This document shows positions 1-5,065 of a DNA stretch of 9,795 nucleotides, piece by piece; position 1 is the first letter of the stretch, and each line of letters begins with the position of its first letter. Location of the stretch: NCBI GenBank assembly GCA_043822165.1, contig JBDRCA010000057.1, forward strand, positions 1-9,795, in the 5' to 3' direction. The notes beneath the pieces are model-generated. The model was given only the letters and a program-made list of their open reading frames with translations. It made no database searches and had not been told where the DNA came from. The position numbers were made by a program, and so were the translations under genes. The DNA comes from SCGC-AAA252-I15 sp043822165 (lineage in GTDB: Archaea; Altiarchaeota; Altiarchaeia; IMC4; SCGC-AAA252-I15).

Positions 1-175
1 CCCAAGTCACATAGTCGTTTACCTTGTGGACCATGCCCATGACTTCCGGTTTCTTGTCGAGTATGACGCAGTGATTCTTGCGCGTTAGATTCAGAAGATT
101 TAGAGTATCCTCTATTTCGGATTTGACGTGTGCTGTGCCCCGCACCCTCAAGACAATAATTTTTCCTTCAGACAT
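1..175 (-). CDS. rpl30: Large ribosomal subunit protein uL30, N-terminal part (cut by window edge)
   Basis: This is the first 58 residues of archaeal uL30; the gene runs off the left edge of the window, so about two thirds of the usual archaeal length (around 150 aa) is missing. uL30 binds 23S rRNA in the 50S subunit. It was found by reading the frame that begins inside the end of rps5. The protein opens MSEGKIIVLRVRGTAHV and continues through LNLTRKNHCVIL and GMVHKVNDYVTWG, which match the archaeal and eukaryotic uL30/uL7 family: the R(I/V)RG strand, the NHCV(I/V) segment and the KVxDYVTWG block. Its ATG overlaps the rps5 stop in the 8-nt ATGTCTGA, implying translational coupling; a weak GTGGA lies upstream. 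The rps5-rpl30 order is the canonical end of the archaeal spc cluster, where uL15 and SecY would be expected next, outside the window. Confidence 0.95.
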   Translation of the reverse strand, partial: MSEGKIIVLRVRGTAHVKSEIEDTLNLLNLTRKNHCVILDKKPEVMGMVHKVNDYVTW

Positions 176-1244
176 TTTCAGCTTCCACTATCTTCTTCAC
201 TGAACCCGCGACAATATTCAAGGATGAAACATCCGCACCCTTAACCTTAACCGTGCTTGTGTGATACAAGGCATTGTATATGGCGTGCGAGAAATTCAGG
301 CTAGTGCGCGTGTGACCGCTCGTGTGCACCCAAGCATCGGATATGCCTGCAAGAGACAATATCTTTTTGGGCAGGTCGCCGCTAACAAGGCCTACTCCGC
401 GAGGCGCGGGACTTATCTCCACTTCAACGCCGCCTGACTTACCAGACGCCTTGAATGGTACGGTATGAGGCGCCCCGCAACCGCACTCCCAGCTGCCGCA
501 ACCCCTCTTAACGCTGATGACGTGAAGCTTAGCCCGCTCAATAGCCTTCCTGATGGTGGGACCCGCCTCCTTGCCCTTTGAAACTCCAATGCCGACGTAG
601 CCGTCTCCGTTACCGACAGCAGCCACGACCCTGAAACGCATCCTGCGCCCGGAATCAGTTACACGCTGAACCCTGCCAACATTAAGAATCTCCTCCGACA
701 AATCAGGCAAAAGCTTGTCGATAATCTCGACCTCTTTGACCGGAACGCTCAAAGACAAAACCTCGTCGATAGTCTTAACCTCCCCAGACTTCACCTTGCG
801 GCCGAGCTCGGTGCGAGGCTCCCACAAGAGAAGCTCCTCTTTTTCCGCCGCCAAGTCTTTTTCGGCATCCGCTATTTCGTCTGCGAGGATTTCAACCTTC
901 TTGGATGACGCGAACTTCTGCCAGACTTTTAGTTTCTCCTCTGAGATGCTGGTTTTGGATGCGATTTCGCTTGCGTCAGCGCCGATCAGGTCAGTGACGT
1001 CGGATATTCCCGCGTCTTTTAGTTCAGTTAGTTTTTTCGCGCCCAAACCTTTTATGTCGCTTAAGGTGAATGGATCCGTATCTGTTTCAGGGACTGTCTC
1101 GTCGCCTGCTTCCGCCTCGTTTTCAGTAGGCTTTGATTGTTCTACTGGAGTCTTCACTGAAACTTCAGCTTCTTTCCGTGCGGGTGAAGCATCCTTCACG
1201 CCTTCCTCGGCTGCTTCAGTCTTCTTGTTTTCCTCTTCAGTCAT
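168..1244 (-). CDS. rps5: Small ribosomal subunit protein uS5 with a long N-terminal extension containing a helix-hairpin-helix domain
   Basis: uS5 sits on the solvent side of the 30S subunit near the mRNA entry channel and contributes to decoding accuracy. The protein is 358 aa, against roughly 210 for typical archaeal uS5. The family core spans about residues 141-335: WEPRTELGR, LLPDLSEEILNVGRVQR, the double-stranded RNA-binding-like segment FRVVAAVGNGDGYVGIG, the cysteine block RGCGSWECGCGAPHTVPF, APRGVGLVSGD and HTRTSLNFSHA. The first 140 residues are extra. Residues 1-57 are acidic and low in complexity. Residues 58-112 look like a helix-hairpin-helix unit (DIKGLGAKKLTELKDAGI, then DVTDLIGAD and a SEEKLKVW helix). 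Residues 116-138 are a charged, probably helical linker. Its start overlaps the rpl18 stop by 8 nt (ATGACTGA), with only a weak purine-rich stretch upstream. The start is supported because the frame is open without interruption and the coupling matches its neighbours. The core identity is certain; the role of the extension is unknown. Confidence 0.97.
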   Translation of the reverse strand: MTEEENKKTEAAEEGVKDASPARKEAEVSVKTPVEQSKPTENEAEAGDETVPETDTDPFTLSDIKGLGAKKLTELKDAGISDVTDLIGADASEIASKTSISEEKLKVWQKFASSKKVEILADEIADAEKDLAAEKEELLLWEPRTELGRKVKSGEVKTIDEVLSLSVPVKEVEIIDKLLPDLSEEILNVGRVQRVTDSGRRMRFRVVAAVGNGDGYVGIGVSKGKEAGPTIRKAIERAKLHVISVKRGCGSWECGCGAPHTVPFKASGKSGGVEVEISPAPRGVGLVSGDLPKKILSLAGISDAWVHTSGHTRTSLNFSHAIYNALYHTSTVKVKGADVSSLNIVAGSVKKIVEAENV

Positions 1245-1764
1245 CTTTCTTCTTTGTTATTTTAGCCTTGAATTTCTCTACGTCGGAAACAATTTTTGCG
1301 GATTTCTTATTAAATGACGCTATGTGGGCGCCCGTAAGCCTGTCCTCCTTCGGGAACACTGCCTCATCAACGGGGAACACTAGTCCTCCGTCTTTAGCCC
1401 CCTTGAGCACGGCGTATAGTCGACCGCCTTTTACCAGAGACTGCATCCCAAGATCCGCTACGACTTCGACCGTGTTCGCGGCCTTGGCGCGGGGGGCAAC
1501 AAGCAGTCCTACCAGGTACGCTGACGGTATGTTGGCTGTCGCGTGAGTCCACCCGTCTTTTACGATGTCGCTCGTACTAGCCTGCGCAATCACCTTGTCC
1601 CCCTCTGGGCTATAGGACATAACCTGGGCGACAGTGTGTTTTATGCTCCTTCGGACTATCAGACGAGGCTTCTCGCTCTTCATCAAGTTAAGCCTGCTCT
1701 TGTAGTCGGTTTTGGCTTTCCTCCGCCTCCTGTGATTCACGACATACGTGGGACCAGTAGCCAT
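1237..1764 (-). CDS. rpl18: Large ribosomal subunit protein uL18
   Basis: uL18 binds 5S rRNA in the central protuberance of the 50S subunit. The 175-aa product begins MATGPTYVVNHRRRRKAKTDY, a typical archaeal opening with the basic RRRR patch. KPRLIVRRSIKHTVAQV (residues 32-48) is the family hallmark strand. GWTHATANIPSAYLVGLL (71-88), the VVADLGMQ strand (101-108), GGRLYAVLKGAKDGGL (113-128) and DRLTGAHIASF (141-151) follow in the expected order. The length is slightly short for archaea (around 190). The ATG lies 3 nt after the rpl19e TAA, and no SD is obvious in the A-rich leader, so re-initiation after rpl19e is likely. The last bases overlap the rps5 start. The C-terminus KITKKKDD is a short lysine tail. 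Confidence 0.97.
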   Translation of the reverse strand: MATGPTYVVNHRRRRKAKTDYKSRLNLMKSEKPRLIVRRSIKHTVAQVMSYSPEGDKVIAQASTSDIVKDGWTHATANIPSAYLVGLLVAPRAKAANTVEVVADLGMQSLVKGGRLYAVLKGAKDGGLVFPVDEAVFPKEDRLTGAHIASFNKKSAKIVSDVEKFKAKITKKKDD

Positions 1765-1767
1765 TTT

Positions 1768-2202
1768 TTATGTCTTTGAACGTTCAATGTGCTCCCGCAG
1801 ATGCCTTCGCGAGTGAAAGAGGTTTCCTTTCGCCTGACGATAAATCTTGCGGTAATTCTCAATCTTCCCCTCTCCCATAAGCTTGCGTATTTCATCGCGG
1901 ATTGCCCTGATTTTCTTAATCCAGACTTTCTTGCGCGGCAACCGAGCAGTATGCTTTCCTTTACGCTTGCCGTAACCCTTCTGCCTGCCCTTCTTCTTCT
2001 GCATTGAGCGGGCTCTGACGCGTGACTTGCTCGAGTTTTTCAGGGGTTTCTTTTTGATTGCTCCTTTGTGGATTAGTATGCGGACGTCTTCGCGTGTTAA
2101 TGCTTCTGAGACCTGTTCCGCGGATTCCGCGGGTATGAGGACCCTGTATACTCCGACACCCATTATCTCTGAGGCCAATCGTTTCTGGTTTTTAAGGTTC
2201 AT
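1768..2202 (-). CDS. rpl19e: Large ribosomal subunit protein eL19
   Basis: eL19 is a largely helical 50S protein shared by Archaea and eukaryotes, without a bacterial orthologue; it binds 23S rRNA and takes part in an intersubunit bridge in eukaryotes. The 144-aa protein shows the complete family pattern. MNLKNQKRLASEIMGVGVYRV is the N-terminal globular start, and ALTREDVRILIHKGAIKKKP spans residues 34-53. A very basic glycine- and lysine-rich linker follows (about 58-93, including KKKGRQKGYGKRKGKHTAR). The long C-terminal helix (KIRAIRDEIRKLMGEGKI) leads into YRKIYRQAKGNLFHSRRHLREH. Its ATG overlaps the rpl32e stop as ATGA. GAGG and AAGG motifs lie 11 and 6 nt upstream and support the start. 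Length is normal and no oddities are seen. Confidence 0.97.
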   Translation of the reverse strand: MNLKNQKRLASEIMGVGVYRVLIPAESAEQVSEALTREDVRILIHKGAIKKKPLKNSSKSRVRARSMQKKKGRQKGYGKRKGKHTARLPRKKVWIKKIRAIRDEIRKLMGEGKIENYRKIYRQAKGNLFHSRRHLREHIERSKT

Positions 2203-2888
2203 GCTTCGCCTTTCCTCGGGTTTAATACAGTGATTTTGAGTTTGTTAGCTTCTTTGATGATGATGTTTCTTTTCCTGCGGCCGACCTGTGAGGCTATTAT
2301 CGCGCCGGAGCCCTCTTTTAGGGCGGAGAGTTCCTTGATGTTTCGGACCCGGACGGGCGCAAGCCCTGAGGGGTGCAGGCCTAAAGTCTTCTTGGGGGAG
2401 CCGTATCCGATGGATGGTAGCGCTCCTTTACCGCGTTTTCCTTCTATTTGCTTGCTGTCTATTCCCCTGGGTCTTCGCCAGCGGTCGGGGATTCTTTTTC
2501 GTATGGAGAGTTCCTGGTGTACGAACCGCGGTTTAGTCTTCTTGGTTTCCTCCGGTTTCGGGGGGAGGTTCTCTATTTTCTCTATTGGTTTTGGGATTTT
2601 CTCTTTGACCTTCTTTTTAGCTGGTGTTTTCTCCTCTTCTACGCTGGTTTTCTCCTCTGCTAGTTTTTCTGCTGCCGCCTCTTTTATCGGCTCTTCTGCA
2701 GTCTTTTTAACTGCTTTTGTTTTTTCTGTTTTCTTGGGTTTAGTCTCTGTTTTGGTTTTTGATGGTGCAGCCTTCTTCGGCTTTTCTGCATTGACTTTCT
2801 TTTCCGCTGCAGAAGCCTTTGGTTTAGCTGGCTTTTTCTTTGCCGGAGCCTTGGCCTTGGCCTTCGTCTTCTTTTTTTCTTCGGTCAT
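2199..2888 (-). CDS. rpl32e: Large ribosomal subunit protein eL32 with a long Lys/Ala/Glu-rich N-terminal extension
   Basis: eL32 is a 50S protein of Archaea and eukaryotes that contacts 23S rRNA on the solvent side. The 229-aa product has a normal family core from about residue 119: RFVHQELSIRKRIPDRWRRP, RGIDSKQIEGKRGKG, the signature PSIGYGSPKKTLGLHPSG (158-175), VRVRNIKEL, and the C-terminal IIASQVGRRKRNIIIKEA and VLNPRKGEA. The first 118 residues are a low-complexity tail; I count about 40 Lys and 20 Glu in the first 120, with much Ala, Pro and Thr, resembling linker-histone tails in composition. It is basic in its first 60 residues and mixed afterwards. No folded domain is evident there, unlike haloarchaeal eL32, which carries a helix-hairpin-helix extension (from memory). 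The ATG is 2 nt after the rpl6 stop without a clear SD. An internal start would be needed for a conventional-length protein, and no methionine lies between residue 1 and the core, so the long form is probably real. Confidence 0.96.
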   Translation of the reverse strand: MTEEKKKTKAKAKAPAKKKPAKPKASAAEKKVNAEKPKKAAPSKTKTETKPKKTEKTKAVKKTAEEPIKEAAAEKLAEEKTSVEEEKTPAKKKVKEKIPKPIEKIENLPPKPEETKKTKPRFVHQELSIRKRIPDRWRRPRGIDSKQIEGKRGKGALPSIGYGSPKKTLGLHPSGLAPVRVRNIKELSALKEGSGAIIASQVGRRKRNIIIKEANKLKITVLNPRKGEA

Positions 2889-2890
2889 GT

Positions 2891-3445
2891 TTACTTGACG
2901 GGTTTACCGTCCTTTAATGTCATGTAGACGCCGTCCTGAAAAACTCTCGGGTCAAGCTTCTTGATTCTGGTTGCTTGTTCTATGTTTGCGGCAGTCTGTG
3001 ATACGTTACCTAAGTCTATACCGGAGACGTTTACGTCTGGAGCTTTAACCTGCACTTTAACGCCGTCGAGAACTTTGGCGAATCGCGGGCTTTTCTCGCC
3101 TAGGAAGTTGTCTATGACTATTCTTTCGGTTTCGACTTTGAGCGTCATCGGGAAGTGGGAGTAGACTATTTTCATGTCGTATGAGAATCCTTCGGTTACG
3201 CCTTTGACCATGTTTTGTACGTGGGCGCGCAGTGATCCGAGGCAGGCTGTATCCCTTTTTTTCTTGGATTTAGTGGATATTGAGATTACTCCGTCTTTTT
3301 TGGAGATTGTTATGCTGGGGTTTTTCACGGTGCGTGATATCGAGCCTTTTTCGCCGGATACCGTTATTTTTCCGTCTGTTATCTCAGCGTTCATGTTTTC
3401 AGGCAACTGGATTTCAACCACCATAGAATCTTTTTTAGATGCCAT
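2891..3445 (-). CDS. rpl6: Large ribosomal subunit protein uL6
   Basis: uL6 is a two-domain 50S protein near the sarcin-ricin loop and the factor-binding site. The 184-aa length is normal for Archaea. Features in order: an N-terminal beta domain with EIQLPENMNAEITDGKITVSG; LRAHVQNMVKGVTEGFSYD (72-90) leading to MKIVYSHFPMTLKVE (91-105), both strongly conserved in archaeal uL6; IDNFLGEKSPR (111-121); and the C-terminal LDPRVFQDGVYM (164-175). The chosen ATG encodes MASKKDSM and is 10 nt downstream of the rps8 stop, with only a weak GTGA before an A-rich run. An alternative ATG at residue 8 would remove seven polar residues that many homologues lack; I keep the upstream one because no ribosome-binding site precedes the second. 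The gene lies between rps8 and rpl32e, as expected for the spc cluster. Confidence 0.97.
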   Translation of the reverse strand: MASKKDSMVVEIQLPENMNAEITDGKITVSGEKGSISRTVKNPSITISKKDGVISISTKSKKKRDTACLGSLRAHVQNMVKGVTEGFSYDMKIVYSHFPMTLKVETERIVIDNFLGEKSPRFAKVLDGVKVQVKAPDVNVSGIDLGNVSQTAANIEQATRIKKLDPRVFQDGVYMTLKDGKPVK

Positions 3446-3455
3446 ATTTTTTTCA

Positions 3456-3845
3456 CTAGTAGACGTAAGCCAACAGACGCCCGCCCTCTGAGAGTTCCTT
3501 CGCCTGCTTGTGGTTTACAACACCCTTGGATGTTGAGACTACGAGTATTCCGAAGTCTCGTGAGGGGAGGAATCTTTTCTCCCACTTGGGAAAGTCAAGA
3601 TGCTTTGATGGGAAATTGGGTTTTATTGCCCCGCAGTCGTTTATCTTGCCTACGAGTTTCACGCGGATTTCGCCGCCCACAGAGTTCTCGGAAACCTCGA
3701 ATTCCCCGATGTATCCTTCCTTCTGGAAAACGTGGAGCACGTCAATCAAAAGCTTCGAGACAGGCTGTATAACGCACTCTTGGCGTCCGATCCGCTCGTA
3801 GTTCCTGATCGTGGAAATAGCATCATTTACTAAGTCGCTTCTCAT
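3456..3845 (-). CDS. rps8: Small ribosomal subunit protein uS8
   Basis: uS8 is a primary 16S rRNA-binding protein that nucleates the 30S platform; in bacteria, and by report in some archaea, it can repress its own operon. The 129-aa protein has the normal archaeal length. Visible family features are DLVNDAISTIRNYERIGR, the VSKLLIDVLHVFQKEGYIGEF segment (29-49), a beta region VGGEIRVKLVGKINDCGAI, PKWEKRFLPSRDFGILVVST, and the C-terminal GGRLLAYVY (121-129), which is nearly invariant in Archaea. The start is 2 nt after the rps12 stop and has a good SD (AGAGGT) ending 4 nt before the ATG. The stop TAG is followed in frame by TGA, a tandem stop. Its position directly behind rps12 is unusual; uS14 or uL5 normally precedes it. 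Confidence 0.97.
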   Translation of the reverse strand: MRSDLVNDAISTIRNYERIGRQECVIQPVSKLLIDVLHVFQKEGYIGEFEVSENSVGGEIRVKLVGKINDCGAIKPNFPSKHLDFPKWEKRFLPSRDFGILVVSTSKGVVNHKQAKELSEGGRLLAYVY

Positions 3846-3847
3846 TT

Positions 3848-4276
3848 TTACCTCTGTGGCTTCTCCTTGCGGCCGCGCACGAGCTCTAGTAGGGAGACGT
3901 CGTTCACTTTTATTACCTTGTATCGGACGCCGGGTATGTCGCCCATTGAACGGCCTTTCCGCCCGCCGATGCCTTCGATTAATACGTCGTCGTGTTCTTC
4001 GATGAATGTTATGGCCTTGTTGCGGGGGCAGAATGCAGTTACTTGGCGGCCGTTTTTGATCAACTGTACCCTCACCGCTTTTCTTATCGCGGAGTTGGGC
4101 TGCTTGGCTTCAATCCCCACTTTCTCAAGGACGATTGCCCTAGCCTGTGGAGCGCCTTCCAGGGGGTCGTGTTTTGCTTTTGAACCCATCATCCTGCGGG
4201 CGTAATCCAGCTTCTTCCACTTGAATTTTTTCCTGTCGTCTCCTAGTTTTTTTGCTGCGAATTCTCCTTTACCCAT
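3848..4276 (-). CDS. rps12: Small ribosomal subunit protein uS12
   Basis: uS12 lies at the decoding centre of the 30S subunit and governs translational accuracy. With the ATG at 4276 the protein is 142 aa and begins MGKGEFAAKKLGDDRKKFKW, matching archaeal uS12 N-termini. DPLEGAPQARAIVLEKVGIEA, the decoding loop KQPNSAIRKAVRVQL (from residue 58), QVTAFCPRNKAI, EEHDDVLIEGIGGRKGRSMGD, PGVRYKVIKVNDVSL and ELVRGRKEKPQR then follow. A longer reading from a GTG at 4294 would add six residues (MFLKDK, reading GTG as Met). I prefer the ATG because GAAGGA lies 4 nt before it and because a TATA-directed transcript would start close to that GTG, leaving almost no leader. uS12 normally precedes uS7, but here uS8 follows. 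In the decoding loop, Lys58 and the PNSA residues are intact. Confidence 0.97.
   Translation of the reverse strand: MGKGEFAAKKLGDDRKKFKWKKLDYARRMMGSKAKHDPLEGAPQARAIVLEKVGIEAKQPNSAIRKAVRVQLIKNGRQVTAFCPRNKAITFIEEHDDVLIEGIGGRKGRSMGDIPGVRYKVIKVNDVSLLELVRGRKEKPQR
3850..3855 (-). promoter_or_regulatory. Shine-Dalgarno site of rps8 embedded in the end of rps12
   Basis: On the minus strand AGAGGT is followed by AAAA and the rps8 ATG. The motif overlaps the last codons and the TAA of rps12, so a ribosome finishing uS12 uncovers or occupies it. This shows that the rps12-rps8 junction is set up for coupled translation rather than being a random breakpoint. Confidence 0.7.
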
Positions 4277-4280
4277 TTTA

Positions 4281-4286
4281 TCCTTC
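4281..4286 (-). promoter_or_regulatory. Shine-Dalgarno site of rps12
   Basis: GAAGGA on the minus strand is separated by TAAA from the ATG at 4276. It decides the start codon in favour of the ATG rather than the in-frame GTG at 4294, which lies upstream of this motif and has no comparable site before it. Confidence 0.65.
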
Positions 4287-4320
4287 AAAAACACGTGAAC
4301 TAAATAATAGGTGTTTCTAG

Positions 4321-4329
4321 TATATAAAA
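4321..4329 (-). promoter_or_regulatory. Archaeal TATA-box promoter driving rps12 and the ribosomal gene block
   Basis: The minus strand reads TTTTATATA in the 79-nt space between nusA and rps12, a close match to the archaeal TATA consensus bound by TBP. A start site 24-29 nt downstream of its centre falls at about 4296-4301, where T-A and C-A pyrimidine-purine steps occur. This would give a leader of some 20-25 nt containing the rps12 SD. The upstream flank (AAACGGC) is only a weak candidate B-recognition element. The intergenic region is the only one in the window longer than 10 nt, which strengthens the case. The start site is inferred, not observed. Confidence 0.65.
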
Positions 4330-4355
4330 GCCGTTTAAGGAGGCTATTTCGGCCA

Positions 4356-4790
4356 CTAAATTATCTGGACCGATATGTCGTCTATCATGTGGTGTCTCCT
4401 GGCGAACTGCATGGCTACCTTGATTCTGGATCCCTCAGACCCGATAACCTTCCTGCGGTCCTGCTTGTTCACCTCTATGACGACGTTGTTGCCGCCGCCG
4501 TTCTCCTTAAACTGCATTGTATGAATCTTAACCGGCTCGAACATCTTCTTTATGAACTCGCGCTTGTTTTCATCGGACTCGACGACTATGACGCTTTTGC
4601 CGACGGTATTGCGCACCTTCTCGATGTTAGAGCCTTTTTTGCCTATCGCTCTTCCCATGTCGCCTTTTTTGACCAGGAAGCCGAGGGCATTATCTTCTAC
4701 GACGCAATCCAACACGGTCGCGCCAGTCAAAGACTCGAACAAAGTCATGAACTTTATCTCATCGGAACCTAAACGGATTTTAGAACCCAT
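4356..4790 (-). CDS. nusA: Archaeal NusA-like transcription elongation/termination factor (two KH domains)
   Basis: Archaeal NusA is a short RNA-binding protein encoded beside the polymerase genes. It consists of two KH domains and lacks the N-terminal polymerase-binding and S1 domains of bacterial NusA; its role in transcription elongation or termination is inferred from homology. The 144-aa protein has both expected KH loops: GKKG at residues 50-53, within MGRAIGKKGSNIEKVRN, and GSEG at 117-120, within RRKVIGSEGSRIKVAMQFA. It opens KIRLGSDEIKFMTLFESLTG and ends in the strand DDISVQII. Its ATG is 2 nt after the rpl30e stop with only a weak GGGAA upstream. The rpl30e-nusA-rps12 order is standard for Archaea. 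Downstream is a 79-nt spacer containing the promoter for rps12. Confidence 0.95.
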   Translation of the reverse strand: MGSKIRLGSDEIKFMTLFESLTGATVLDCVVEDNALGFLVKKGDMGRAIGKKGSNIEKVRNTVGKSVIVVESDENKREFIKKMFEPVKIHTMQFKENGGGNNVVIEVNKQDRRKVIGSEGSRIKVAMQFARRHHMIDDISVQII

Positions 4791-4792
4791 TT

Positions 4793-5065
4793 TTACTTTT
4801 TCCCGAGAACGGCGAACGCAGAAACAGAATACGGTTTACCGCACATGGAACCGAGCTCGATTGTGTTTTTCGGAACCATCTCGCAGGGAACGCCCGCGAG
4901 AGCTGAATAGTACTTGAGCGTGTTCTTGAGAAGCGTGTTCGCCCGCTCGCTCACGGCTACGAGTTTCACGTCTGCTGTTAGCAGGGCTTTGACTGTTTCT
5001 TTTGCGCCGGCTACCAGTTTCTTTGCTTTTACTGCCGTTGAAATCTCTTTTTGCAGGTCAGTCAT
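4793..5065 (-). CDS. rpl30e: Large ribosomal subunit protein eL30
   Basis: eL30 belongs to the L7Ae/L30e RNA-binding family and is found in Archaea and eukaryotes. The 90-aa protein is slightly shorter than the usual roughly 100. It shows the family fold in order: an N-terminal helix (LQKEISTAVKAKKLVAGAKE), the strand VKLVAVSERAN (33-43), the helix LKNTLKYYSALAGVP (46-60), and the ending NTIELGSMCGKPYSVSAFAVL (67-87), whose ELG..GKP.xVS pattern is diagnostic of eL30 rather than L7Ae. The start codon overlaps the rpoA2 stop as ATGA. No SD is clear in the A-rich upstream sequence, so coupling to rpoA2 translation is likely. The location between rpoA2 and nusA is the standard archaeal arrangement. 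Confidence 0.96.
   Translation of the reverse strand: MTDLQKEISTAVKAKKLVAGAKETVKALLTADVKLVAVSERANTLLKNTLKYYSALAGVPCEMVPKNTIELGSMCGKPYSVSAFAVLGKK

Noticed and set aside
715..1317. Plus-strand open frame rich in Ser, Ala and Phe opposite rps5
   Set aside because: It lies opposite the low-complexity uS5 extension, has no recognisable domain and no convincing start context, and sits within a uniformly minus-strand operon.
2230..2898. Long plus-strand open frame antisense to rpl32e, hydrophobic and membrane-like
   Set aside because: It is the complement of the Lys/Ala/Glu-rich eL32 tail: reversed lysine and glutamate codons read as Phe, Leu and Ser, giving a false membrane-like protein. The minus strand carries an unmistakable eL32.
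3391..3585. Minus-strand short open frame across the rps8-rpl6 junction
   Set aside because: It is a shadow frame within rps8 and rpl6, with no homology pattern or ribosome-binding site.
4329..4353. Possible intrinsic terminator after nusA (AGCC/GGCT or GCCG/CGGC stem followed by TTTT)
   Set aside because: The stems are only 4 bp with loops of 9 to 16 nt, and the T run is short and part of the TATA box. Archaeal terminators rely on longer U tracts, so this is not supported.
4311..4772. Plus-strand 153-residue open frame opposite nusA
   Set aside because: It is antisense to a clear two-KH NusA, begins in the intergenic spacer without a ribosome-binding site, and has no family resemblance I can see.
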